Shown here: positions 1-7,063 of the stretch, one piece after another
Numbering within the stretch: the stretch's first letter is position 1
How the letters are laid out: every line of letters begins with the position of its first letter
From: JBIOWF01 sp044868295
Lineage (GTDB): Bacteria; Actinomycetota; Actinomycetes; Streptosporangiales; Streptosporangiaceae
Length of the DNA: 55,648 bases
NCBI GenBank assembly: GCA_044868295.1
Contig: JBIOWF010000122.1
Location: forward strand, 1 to 55,648
Direction: 5' to 3'
The notes under the pieces: model-generated
Told to the model about the DNA's origin: nothing
The model's input: the letters and a program-made list of their open reading frames with translations, nothing else
Databases searched by the model: none
Position numbers and translations under genes: made by a program

Positions 1-727
1 ACGGCGCGTGCCTGGCCATACGCGAAGATTTCGGAGGCGGAGACATGGGCGGATACGGCGTATGCCCGTCCGAGGACTCGCGAGCCTGGGACACGGGCGG
101 ATACGGCGCCGCCCCGGGCTCAGGAGCCGGAGACGGGCCGCGCCCGCCCGAAGGCTCGGGAGGCATGACAGCCGGGTACGCCGCCGTCCCGGGCTCGGGA
201 GGCGTCGACGCAGCCGAATAGGGCGCGTGCCTGGCCTCGGACTCCCCAGCCGAAGAAGCAGACGGGGACGGCGCGTGCCTGCCCCGGGGTTCCGCGGGCG
301 GGGAGGCGGGCTTGGCCGGCGGCGGGCCTGAGGCGACGAGTTTGTCGGGCCGGTCGACCATGCGGCGGGCCCTTTCAGACTGCCGCCGGTCTCTCTCCGA
401 CCGCTGCTCCGAGCCGACATCATGGTGCGGCTCGCTCGCGTTGTACGGCACCGAGTAGGGACGCCGCCAGGTGGGCGGATCGGCCTCGGCCGCCGGGGCG
501 TCCTCCTCCACCCGGGCATCCTCGTCCTCGGGAACGGGCGCGCCGAAGGGGGGCAGCGCCCAGGGCGAGGCCATGCGGGCGGCCTGCGGGCGATCCTCCG
601 CAGGGCCCGGCGGGGCGTGGTGCAGCGTCGGCGGTGACGCGGGACGCTCGAGGGTCTCCTCTTCGCGTGACGTGCTCTCGTCGCCGGCGTTGTGCCGAGA
701 GTCGCGCTCGTGGGGGCCCGAGGCCAC
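1..727 (-). CDS. Pro/Ala-rich protein of unknown function, N-terminal part (runs off window start)
   Basis: A GTG at 727-725 is preceded by AGGAGG at 741-736 with 8 nt spacing, and the frame stays open for 242 codons to the window edge. The protein is acidic and polar for the first 100 residues (motif RRPYSVPYN near residue 80). It then becomes low-complexity, with imperfect repeats built on EPG.APYPPVS and RHAPYS. No signal peptide or membrane segment is visible, and the functional domain presumably lies outside the window. Ordered codon use and the Shine-Dalgarno site argue it is real. I cannot assign a family. Confidence 0.6.
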   Translation of the reverse strand, partial: MASGPHERDSRHNAGDESTSREEETLERPASPPTLHHAPPGPAEDRPQAARMASPWALPPFGAPVPEDEDARVEEDAPAAEADPPTWRRPYSVPYNASEPHHDVGSEQRSERDRRQSERARRMVDRPDKLVASGPPPAKPASPPAEPRGRHAPSPSASSAGESEARHAPYSAASTPPEPGTAAYPAVMPPEPSGGRGPSPAPEPGAAPYPPVSQARESSDGHTPYPPMSPPPKSSRMARHAP

Positions 728-901
728 GCTCAGTACCTCCTACCTCATGGCCCGGAAGGGGTATTTCCGGACCGTTCCATCCATACGCGGACGCGATCAT
801 CTTGATACCCCGCCACGGCGGACGATCACCTCCCAATCGATCCATTCACAAAACAGAGCAACACGAGAACCCCGGTACTGGCCAGACCTCTCTAGTCAGA
901 T
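728..901. other. Intergenic region upstream of the Pro-rich gene
   Basis: No open frame with coding character is seen. It holds the Shine-Dalgarno site of the leftward Pro-rich gene and lies downstream of the decayed CPBP copy. The stretch 790-900 is AT-richer than its surroundings and probably contains the leftward promoter, which I could not pinpoint. Confidence 0.4.
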
Positions 902-1090
902 TTATTGAAACACCGTCTGAATTGCCCGCTTTTGTGTGATTCTCAGCACGACCAGGCTGTAAATCGAATACTGAACCACCGATCCGACGAGGCCCTGCCA
1001 TGGCGCCGAGCCCTGCTGCAGCGCGCTGCCGAGATCCCCCTCGGTCGAGCCAGCGGCCGCCTGGAACGGCACCAGCACCAGGCGGTGACC
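902..1090 (-). pseudogene. CPBP-family protease remnant (C-terminal fragment with internal deletion)
   Basis: Read leftwards, this stretch encodes LVLVPFQAAA, then GDLGSALQQGSAPWQ, then VLRITQKRAIQTVFQ and a TAA stop. That matches the C-terminus of the intact CPBP protease at 4849-5841. About 230 nt of the parent are missing between the two matching blocks, removing the EEYVFRG and histidine motifs, so no active enzyme can be made. Positions 907-950 are identical over 44 nt to 5793-5836, although the rest has clearly diverged. It is a decayed duplicate; the upstream end is uncertain. Confidence 0.75.
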
Positions 1091-1118
1091 AGTTGACCGC
1101 CCGAGCCTGGCGCAATGG

Positions 1119-1490
1119 TCACTCCGCTGGGTGGGGCGTGAGCCGTAGGACCGTGGAATCCGCGGCCCAGCGGTCCAGCAGACCCGCGCCGTCGGGTGCG
1201 TTCAGGCGTTCCTTCGCGAGTACGGCCATCGCCTCGGCGGCCGCCGCCTGGTCGACGACCTCGACGGAGGCGGGGAAACGGATCAACTCCGCGCCGTTGT
1301 CCTTGCTCCGCAAAGTGATCTCGACCCGCGAGGACTCCACCAGGCCGGGCAGGCTTTGCTCGCCCCCGCCGGTCACCACGTAGATCGCGCCGTCGTGCCA
1401 CGCGTGCCAGGCCAGTCGCGTCCCGGCGGGCAGCGAGATCCACAACACGCCGGATTTCTTGGCGCCTTCTTCGATCAGCGGCAGGCTCAT
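1119..1490 (-). CDS. conserved hypothetical protein, 123 aa
   Basis: A small soluble protein beginning MSLPLIEEGAKKSG. Hydrophobic strand-like blocks (VLWISLP, AIYVVTGGGEQ, RVEITLRSKDN) suggest a beta-rich, split-barrel-like fold similar in flavour to pyridoxamine-phosphate-oxidase-like proteins, but I see no signature that proves this. The start is fixed by a leaderless promoter: TACGCT (1502-1497), six bases, then ATG. It runs in the same direction as bioY, 61 nt downstream of it. The decayed CPBP copy lies just beyond its stop. Function unknown. Confidence 0.7.
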   Translation of the reverse strand: MSLPLIEEGAKKSGVLWISLPAGTRLAWHAWHDGAIYVVTGGGEQSLPGLVESSRVEITLRSKDNGAELIRFPASVEVVDQAAAAEAMAVLAKERLNAPDGAGLLDRWAADSTVLRLTPHPAE

Positions 1491-1496
1491 ACGGGC

Positions 1497-1502
1497 AGCG
1501 TA
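1497..1502 (-). promoter_or_regulatory. -10 box of leaderless promoter for the 1119-1490 gene
   Basis: TACGCT matches the actinobacterial TANNNT -10 consensus and sits exactly six bases before the ATG, so transcription should begin at the start codon. Confidence 0.55.
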
Positions 1503-1551
1503 CGGCCCGCGCCCCGGGAATGCCGTCTGGCGCGGGCCGTACAGGAAGGTG

Positions 1552-2151
1552 TCAGGCGTGGTTTCCGTCGGCGGACCCGCGGCGGGTGAACCTCCATGCC
1601 GCGGGGAGCAGGCCTCCGGCGACGAGCACCTTGAGGCCGTCGCCGATGAGGAACGGCACCACACCGGCGGCGAGAGCGGCGGGCAGGCTCATGCCCGTCA
1701 CGGCCATGAGCACCGGAACGCCGAAGGCGTAGATCACCAGGTTGCCGAGGATCATCGTGGCAACGGTGCGGCCGACCTTCCGGTCGCCGCCGCGCCCGGC
1801 CAGGTGCCCGACCAGAGCCGCGGCCGCGACGAAGCCGAGCAGGTAACCGAAGGTCGCGCCGACGAAGCCGTGGCCCCCTCCGGCGAACCACGGCATGCCC
1901 GCCACACCCGCGAGCACGTAGAGGGCGAGGCTGAGCGCCGCGCGGCTCTGGCCCAGGGTCGCGCCGACGAGCAGGACGGCGAGGGTCTGCCCGGTGATCG
2001 GGACGGGCGTGCCCGGGACGGGGAAGCTCAGCTGCGCGGCCAGGCCGGTCAGGGCGGCGCCGCCGACGACGAGCGCGGCGTCGCGGACACGCGTTCCGGG
2101 AATGAGATCGGACAGTACGGCGGGGCGGGCCCCAGTGGCGACGTCGGCCAT
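1552..2151 (-). CDS. bioY: biotin transporter BioY (ECF S-component)
   Basis: A 199-residue polytopic membrane protein that captures biotin for import, alone or with ECF energising subunits. Typical BioY features are the segment AAQLSFPVPGTPVPITGQTL near residue 40, then LALYVLAGVAGMPWFAGGGHGF and GATFGYLLGF, and about six hydrophobic helices. The ATG at 2151 is chosen over the longer reading frame because GGGAG lies 7-8 nt upstream and the BioY homology starts there. No EcfA or EcfT genes are nearby, so it either works alone or shares a distant module. No recognisable BirA operator was seen upstream. Confidence 0.92.
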   Translation of the reverse strand: MADVATGARPAVLSDLIPGTRVRDAALVVGGAALTGLAAQLSFPVPGTPVPITGQTLAVLLVGATLGQSRAALSLALYVLAGVAGMPWFAGGGHGFVGATFGYLLGFVAAAALVGHLAGRGGDRKVGRTVATMILGNLVIYAFGVPVLMAVTGMSLPAALAAGVVPFLIGDGLKVLVAGGLLPAAWRFTRRGSADGNHA

Positions 2152-2473
2152 CGCTGACTCCCTGTGTGATCGCGGGCGTGTTCTCGGTCCGGCGCGAAAG
2201 ATCCCTTTACTTGCGCCGACATCCATTCTTCGCAGGGGGCGGGGCGAAAGTCGTACGAGATCGGAGCCAAGAACCTGGAGCTCTATTTGTGGCGATCGGA
2301 CAGTTCCGGGCGAGCCGTCCAGCGTTTATGCGGGGTTGTCGGGGCATCCCCCGAGTTGCGGATTGTAGCTGTCCGCCAAAGGCATTCCCGAGGGCATGGC
2401 TTGCAGCCGTCCGCCGCTCGACGTCGGCCGACCCCGCCCGCCGATCTCGGATCCCGCTCGCTAGCGTGTGGGC
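2152..2473. promoter_or_regulatory. Divergent promoter region between bioY and the CitE-like lyase
   Basis: This 322-nt gap holds no credible gene. It must contain the leftward bioY promoter. At its right end is the -10 TAGCGT at 2462-2467, placing +1 at the A of ATG 2474. No riboswitch-like fold was recognised. Confidence 0.5.
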
Positions 2474-3409
2474 ATGCGCGCTCGACGTTCATGCCTGGCC
2501 GTGCCCGGCAGCAATCCTCGCTTCATCGAGAAGGCCCAGGGGCTCGCGGCCGACGAGGTCTTCCTCGACCTGGAGGACTCGGTGGCCTCCGGCGCCAAGG
2601 AGGGGGCCCGCAAGAACGTCGTCGGGGCCCTTCGCGAGGGCGACTGGACCGGCAAGACCATCGTGGTCCGGGTCAACGACCTGACCACCCACTGGACCTA
2701 TCGCGACGTCATCGAGGTCGTCGAAGGCGCGGGCGACCGGCTCGACTGCGTCATGCTGCCCAAGGTCCAGGACGCCTCCCAGGTGATCTGGCTGGACACG
2801 CTGCTCACCCAGATCGAGAAGGCCGTCGGCCTGGACGTGGGCCGGATCGGCATCGAGGCGCAGATCGAGAACGCGAAAGGGCTCGTCGAGGTGGACGCCA
2901 TCGCGGGCGCCTCGCAGCGGCTGGAGACGCTCGTGTTCGGCCCGGCCGACTTCATGGCCTCGATCGGCATGCGGACGCTGGTCGTGGGCGAGCAGCCGCC
3001 CGGGTACGGCGAGGGCGACGCCTACCACTACATCCTCATGCGGATGCTGATGGCGGCCAGGACCCATGACCTGCAGGCCATCGACGGGCCGTATCTGCAG
3101 ATCCGCGACGTGGAGGGCTTCAGGCGGGTCGCGCGCAGGGCGGCGGCCCTGGGCCTGGACGGCAAATGGGTGCTGCACCCCGACCAGATCGCGGCGGCCA
3201 ACGAGGTGTTCTCGCCGTCGCAGGAGGACTACGACCACGCCGAATTGATCCTCGACGCGTACGAGTACTACACGACCGTCGAGAAGCGGGGCGCGGTCAT
3301 GCTGGGCGACGAGATGATCGACGAGGCGTCACGGAAGATGGCTTTGGTGATCGCGGCCAAGGGCCGCGCGGCGGGCCTGCCGAGGACCAAGACGTTCGAA
3401 CGGCCGTGA
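2474..3409 (+). CDS. HpcH/HpaI aldolase/citrate lyase family protein (CoA-ester lyase, CitE-like)
   Basis: A 311-residue TIM-barrel enzyme of the CitE/malyl-CoA lyase family, which cleaves or forms carbon-carbon bonds of CoA thioesters using Mg2+ and acidic residues. Visible features are RSCLAVPGSNPRFIEKA at the N-terminus, FLDLEDSV (metal-binding acid), VRVNDL, IEAQIENAKGL (second metal-binding Glu), FGPADFMASIG and WVLHPDQI near the end. A GTG at 2468 is possible, but the -10 TAGCGT ends six bases before ATG 2474, indicating a leaderless start there. The exact substrate (malyl-, methylmalyl- or citramalyl-CoA) cannot be read from sequence. It is monocistronic and closed by a strong hairpin. 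Confidence 0.88.
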   Translation: MRARRSCLAVPGSNPRFIEKAQGLAADEVFLDLEDSVASGAKEGARKNVVGALREGDWTGKTIVVRVNDLTTHWTYRDVIEVVEGAGDRLDCVMLPKVQDASQVIWLDTLLTQIEKAVGLDVGRIGIEAQIENAKGLVEVDAIAGASQRLETLVFGPADFMASIGMRTLVVGEQPPGYGEGDAYHYILMRMLMAARTHDLQAIDGPYLQIRDVEGFRRVARRAAALGLDGKWVLHPDQIAAANEVFSPSQEDYDHAELILDAYEYYTTVEKRGAVMLGDEMIDEASRKMALVIAAKGRAAGLPRTKTFERP

Positions 3410-3432
3410 CGGGTTCGGTACGGCGTTCGTGA

Positions 3433-3485
3433 CGCTTCAGGAGCCGCCTCCGGATGTGGGGAGGCCGGCGGCGGCTCCTGAAGCG
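3433..3485. terminator. Bidirectional hairpin terminator between convergent genes
   Basis: A perfect 16-bp inverted repeat (left arm 3433-3448, right arm 3470-3485; core CAGGAGCCGCC/GGCGGCTCCTG) lies between two convergent stop codons. It can serve both the CitE-like gene and the DUF6529 gene. Confidence 0.8.
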
Positions 3486-3490
3486 GGCTT

Positions 3491-4048
3491 TCAGAACTTC
3501 AGCCCGAAGGTGGTGAAGAACCACAACGCCGAGGTCAGCCACAGGCCGATCAGCGCCGTGAAGGCCAGGCCGCCGAGGACCGGCAGAGTCCAGCCGGGCA
3601 GGCCACGCTTGGGGAGGGCCAGCATCTTCGCCGTGAAAACGCCGTAGAAGAAGCAGCCGAGAAGTGAGTGGATCATGACGCGGGGCACGTCGTACTGCGC
3701 GCCGAGAGAGTAGAGGCAGTGGAAGGCGACGGGGATCGTGAGCAGGAAGGCGATCCGGCCCGACCAGCGGTGCAGCGGCGCCGGCCAGTCACCGCGTACG
3801 CGGATCCTGCCCCACATCGCCATGGCGGACAGGACCTGGACGATCGCCAGCAGGGCGGCGCCGGTCGTGAGCCAGGACTTCATCGCCAGCGGCCCGGAGA
3901 ACCCGGCGAGGCCGACGGCGAAACCGGTCGGGGCGTGCGTCCGGCCGTACACGCCGAGCGCGACGGCGACGAGGCCGCCGGCGACGAGCGGCACGAAAAC
4001 GGCGGAAAGGCTCTGCTTCTGGCTGGAGTTGGTCTGCGTGTGCGCCAT
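3491..4048 (-). CDS. DUF6529 family membrane protein
   Basis: A 185-residue protein with about five hydrophobic helices. The pattern MKSWLTTGAALLAIVQ, WPAPLHRWSGRIAF, FHCLYSLG and PRVMIHSLLGCFFYG includes several membrane-placed histidines (HRWSGR, FHCLY, IHSLLG), reminiscent of cytochrome b561-like haem ligation, which is inference. The ATG at 4048 has GGGAG 7 nt upstream. An alternative ATG at 4069 overlaps the upstream stop as ATGA, so translation coupling with the preceding membrane-anchored gene is likely. The pair probably works together at the membrane; the role is unknown. Confidence 0.8.
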   Translation of the reverse strand: MAHTQTNSSQKQSLSAVFVPLVAGGLVAVALGVYGRTHAPTGFAVGLAGFSGPLAMKSWLTTGAALLAIVQVLSAMAMWGRIRVRGDWPAPLHRWSGRIAFLLTIPVAFHCLYSLGAQYDVPRVMIHSLLGCFFYGVFTAKMLALPKRGLPGWTLPVLGGLAFTALIGLWLTSALWFFTTFGLKF

Positions 4049-4065
4049 CGCGGGCTCCCGGGGGG

Positions 4066-4749
4066 TCATTGGAGTTCGTTGATGAAGGCGTCGGGGTCTT
4101 CGGGCGTCAGCTTGACGCCGTAGTACTCGACATCCGCGCCCGGGGTGTAAGCGGGCGCGGGCTCCCCGTTGCCCCCGCCGATGTTCAACCGACCGACTTC
4201 CTGGCCGTTCGGAAGGATGATCCAGCCGCCGACGATCTTGGCACCGCGGACGACCGCGCTGGCCCGGTAGAGGCCCGACGGCTTCTTGACCACCGATGCC
4301 GCGAAGCGCCACTTGGCCTTGCCGACCTGGAGCCTGCCCTGCGCCTTGCCGTCGCCGATCGACGCGGTGAGCAGTGAGTTCTTGCCTTCGAGAGTTAGGG
4401 TGTTGTTCTCCGCGGTGCCCTTCAACCAGGACTCGATGCGCCCGTCGCAGAAGTAGGCGATCGCCTTGCCGTTCCGGATCGAAATCGCGACCAGACCGCC
4501 GTTACCCTGGACGACGCCGGCGTAGTCGACCTTCTTGGGAGTCGGGTCGGCGGCTTCCGTCGGGGTGGGCTCCGGGCTGGCACCGGCGGTCACCTCGGTG
4601 GGCGGGGCGCTGGCGGTCGCGGTGGCTGTGATGTCCTCCTGGGCGCCCACCTGCTGGACGACGGGTGACGCCTTCAAGGTGGCCGCTCCGATGGCGACGG
4701 CCAGAACCGCGCCCGCGGCCAATGTATAAACAGGACCTAGCCGACTCAT
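4066..4749 (-). CDS. membrane-anchored extracytoplasmic protein of unknown function
   Basis: A 227-residue protein with an N-terminal hydrophobic segment (VYTLAAGAVLAVAIGAA, residues 7-23) acting as signal anchor. A Thr/Pro/Glu-rich linker (residues 38-70, PTEVTAG..PEPTPTEAA) follows, then a beta-rich domain with a single cysteine in IAYFCDGRIESWL. The ATG has AGGAG 6-7 nt upstream. Its stop overlaps a possible start of the DUF6529 gene, so the two form an operon. The layout suggests an exported sensor or cofactor-binding domain held to the membrane next to the DUF6529 protein. No family recognised. Confidence 0.75.
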   Translation of the reverse strand: MSRLGPVYTLAAGAVLAVAIGAATLKASPVVQQVGAQEDITATATASAPPTEVTAGASPEPTPTEAADPTPKKVDYAGVVQGNGGLVAISIRNGKAIAYFCDGRIESWLKGTAENNTLTLEGKNSLLTASIGDGKAQGRLQVGKAKWRFAASVVKKPSGLYRASAVVRGAKIVGGWIILPNGQEVGRLNIGGGNGEPAPAYTPGADVEYYGVKLTPEDPDAFINELQ

Positions 4750-4848
4750 TTCTTGCTCCTGGGGGATGCACCTATTGGTTCTGATCCAGAGTCAACACGT
4801 CGATGTGCCACCTGTCTGTGAACTTCGACGCATAGAAGTTTCGGGGAA

Positions 4849-5841
4849 ATGGCCATAATGAGTGATATAGATCCAAACGGGACTTCTCGGGTGCCGCCGT
4901 ACCCTCCGGCTCCTTATGAATGGCAGCCGCAACCTCCGGCGGCGTGGACCGCGCCGCCCCCGCCGGGAGCCAGGTACGACCGATTGGCACGGACTTCGCT
5001 GCACCGGTGGTGGCGTCCGATCGTGGGCACGCTCGCAATCGTGGCGGGGTTCATGGCCATGTCGCTCGCGCTCGCCGTCGTCGCCGGCCTGTTCTCCGCG
5101 CTCACCGGAGCGCCGCTGGAGCTGGAGGGGACGCGGATCTTCCGCGATCCCGTGCTCGACCTGGGCTTCCAGCTCGGGGTGATCGCCCTCACCATCCCGC
5201 TGGTGATCGGCGCGGCGTGGCTGATCCAGCGGCGTTCGCCGGGGACGTTGTCGTCGGTGGCCGGCCGGCTCCGCTGGGGTTGGCTGATGACGTGTTTCCC
5301 GATCGCAGTGGCGGCAGTGGTCCTCGGCGAGGTCGCGCAGGCCATCACGCTGCTGGCCACCGGGGTGCAGCCCGGGTACGGCTGGGCCGGGTGGAGCCGG
5401 TTCCTGCCGGCGTTCGTCGTCATCCTGGCGCTGGTGCCGTTCCAGGCGGCCGCTGAGGAGTACGTGTTCCGTGGCTGGATCCTGCAGGCCTTCGGCGCGT
5501 ACTTCCGCAATCCGTGGCCGGGCATCCTGGTCGGCTCGGCGGCCTTCACGGCGCTGCACGGTTACACGGACTGGGGGATCGCCTACGTCTTCGGGTTCGG
5601 CGTCCTGATGGGCTGGCTGGCGATCCTCACCGGAGGTCTGGAGGCGCCGATCGCGCTCCACGTCACCAACAACGTGTTCGCGTTCGGCCTCAGTGCGGCG
5701 TCGGGGGATCTCGACAGCGCGCTGCAACAGGGCTCGCTGCCGTGGCAGTCCGTCGTCGGGACGGTCGTTCAGTTCGCCATTTACAGCCTCATCGTGCTGA
5801 GAATCACACAAAAGCGGGCAATTCAGACGGTGTTTCGATAA
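4849..5841 (+). CDS. CPBP family intramembrane glutamic endopeptidase
   Basis: A 330-residue membrane protease of the CAAX/bacteriocin-processing (Abi) superfamily. A cytosolic Pro-rich N-terminus of about 45 residues precedes seven or eight hydrophobic helices. All three catalytic motifs are present: EEYVFRG (EExxxR, near residue 204), FTALHG (FxxxH) and HVTNN (HxxxN/B). ATG 4849 is used; ATG 4858 (MSDIDPN) is a serious alternative with better spacing from CGGGGAA. A deleted, decayed copy of its 3' part lies at 902-1090 on the other strand. Natural substrates cannot be inferred from context. Confidence 0.88.
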   Translation: MAIMSDIDPNGTSRVPPYPPAPYEWQPQPPAAWTAPPPPGARYDRLARTSLHRWWRPIVGTLAIVAGFMAMSLALAVVAGLFSALTGAPLELEGTRIFRDPVLDLGFQLGVIALTIPLVIGAAWLIQRRSPGTLSSVAGRLRWGWLMTCFPIAVAAVVLGEVAQAITLLATGVQPGYGWAGWSRFLPAFVVILALVPFQAAAEEYVFRGWILQAFGAYFRNPWPGILVGSAAFTALHGYTDWGIAYVFGFGVLMGWLAILTGGLEAPIALHVTNNVFAFGLSAASGDLDSALQQGSLPWQSVVGTVVQFAIYSLIVLRITQKRAIQTVFR

Positions 5842-5856
5842 GGGTGACTGCTCCAC

Positions 5857-5875
5857 AGGCCATGCGCATGGGCCT
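5857..5875. terminator. Possible hairpin after the CPBP gene
   Basis: The palindrome CATGCGCATG is flanked by AGGC and GGCCT, giving a compact GC-rich hairpin between the convergent CPBP and EamA genes. There is no clear U-run, so this is weak. Nothing else is recognised in 5876-6008. Confidence 0.3.
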
Positions 5876-6008
5876 ACCCGTTGGGCGCTCCATATCCCTA
5901 TGGCGAGCGTCACGGATGTGAGTGGAGATCCCCCCAATGCTCGGCACGTCCGCGGCCGTCATGCTCGTCAAGGTCAAATTGGCGGACGCCGCGCCGGATC
6001 GTGTCCGA

Positions 6009-6959
6009 TCAGCCCACGGGCGCGGGTTCCGCCTCGGCGAGCGCGGGCTCGGGGAGGGCGTTGGGGCGCGCGGTCGCGGACTGGGCGACCAGGGCACCGG
6101 TGAGCACGATGGCGCCCCCGAGGATCTGGGCCGCTCCGAGACCCTCGCCGAGGAGCACCCAGGCGATGACGGCACCCGCGATGACCTCCAGGGAGGCGAC
6201 CGTGGCGCCGATCGCGGCCGACAGGCGCCGGACGGCGGTCACTCCGGCGATGTAGCCGAGTACCGTGGCGACCACGATCAGCCACAGCGCCGCGCCGAGC
6301 ACCGGCAGGGTGTGGCCGCCGAGCGTCACGCTCTCGCCGAACGCCGACCACCGGATTTCCCACGGACGTGAGAGCGGCACGAGCACGACGGCCGCGCCGA
6401 ACAGGCCCCACGCGATCAGCCCGAGCGGATCGACATCGTCCCCGAAAGAATCATTCATCAGGAAATATCCGGCGCAGCAGGCGGCGGCCAGCAGGCCCAG
6501 AAGCAGCCCGAGAGCGTCCAGGCGCATCCCCTGCCAGACCTCCACGACGATCGACAGTCCGACGACCGCGACCGCGGCGCCCACGAAGGCCGACCGCGGC
6601 AGCCGTACCCGGCGGACGAAACGCACCCACAGGACGACCAGCGCGGGCGAGGCGAACTCCAGCAACAGCACCACACCGACCGGCAACCGGGTGATGGCCA
6701 CGAAGAAGAGGGCCTGCACTCCCGCCACGGCGATCATCGCGTAGGCGGCGAAGAACACCAGCCGGTTCCTGGGGACGCGCAGCGCCCGGGGCCTCATTAC
6801 GGCGAGGACCCCCATCAGCAGGATGGCCGCGCCCGCCATCCGGACCCAGACGGCCTGGGTCGGCGCCAGCCCGGCTGCGCCGAGGAATTTGGCCATCGGC
6901 CCGGAGAATCCGAAGCACCACGACGACGCGACCGCGATGGCCAGGCTCATAACTCTCAT
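6009..6959 (-). CDS. EamA family (DMT superfamily) transporter
   Basis: A 316-residue transporter with about ten hydrophobic helices in two EamA repeats. The first repeat includes AIAVASSWCFGFSGPMAKF and FFVAITRLPVGVVLLLEFASPALVVLW. The second includes AALWLIVVATVLGYIAGVTAVRRLSAAIGATVASLEVIAGAVIAWVLLGEG, whose ASLEVI..LGE pattern is typical of RhtA/EamA metabolite exporters. The substrate (amino acid, threonine/homoserine or another metabolite) is not readable. ATG 6959 is used; ATG 6950 (MSLAI) is close. It is monocistronic and faces the divergent MgtE-N gene. Confidence 0.88.
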   Translation of the reverse strand: MRVMSLAIAVASSWCFGFSGPMAKFLGAAGLAPTQAVWVRMAGAAILLMGVLAVMRPRALRVPRNRLVFFAAYAMIAVAGVQALFFVAITRLPVGVVLLLEFASPALVVLWVRFVRRVRLPRSAFVGAAVAVVGLSIVVEVWQGMRLDALGLLLGLLAAACCAGYFLMNDSFGDDVDPLGLIAWGLFGAAVVLVPLSRPWEIRWSAFGESVTLGGHTLPVLGAALWLIVVATVLGYIAGVTAVRRLSAAIGATVASLEVIAGAVIAWVLLGEGLGAAQILGGAIVLTGALVAQSATARPNALPEPALAEAEPAPVG

Positions 6960-7051
6960 TGCGACCCACTCATGTAACTACCGTTTGCCGCTTTTGATAC
7001 TGTCACACCGACACGGTGGGGCGCATCCCCCGAACCTGCTCATGACCCACG

Positions 7052-7057
7052 TAATCT
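7052..7057 (+). promoter_or_regulatory. -10 box of leaderless promoter for the MgtE-N gene
   Basis: TAATCT followed by GACAAC and then GTG at 7064: the TANNNT box is six bases from the start codon, as expected for a leaderless actinobacterial transcript. Confidence 0.6.
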
Positions 7058-7063
7058 GACAAC

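Noticed and set aside
100..330. Repeated GGATACGGCG/GGCTCGGGAGG motifs considered as regulatory repeats
   Set aside because: They are codon-level repeats of the Pro-rich protein in one continuous frame.
8..331. Arg/Gly-rich rightward frame
   Set aside because: It is the antisense of the Pro-rich leftward gene; the Arg-rich composition is what GC-rich antisense frames give.
420..845. Leftward 141-codon frame
   Set aside because: Overlaps the better-supported GTG frame at 1-727, has no ribosome site and an Arg-rich shadow composition.
2152..2473. Biotin or vitamin riboswitch ahead of bioY
   Set aside because: No conserved riboswitch core and no BirA-type palindrome could be seen.
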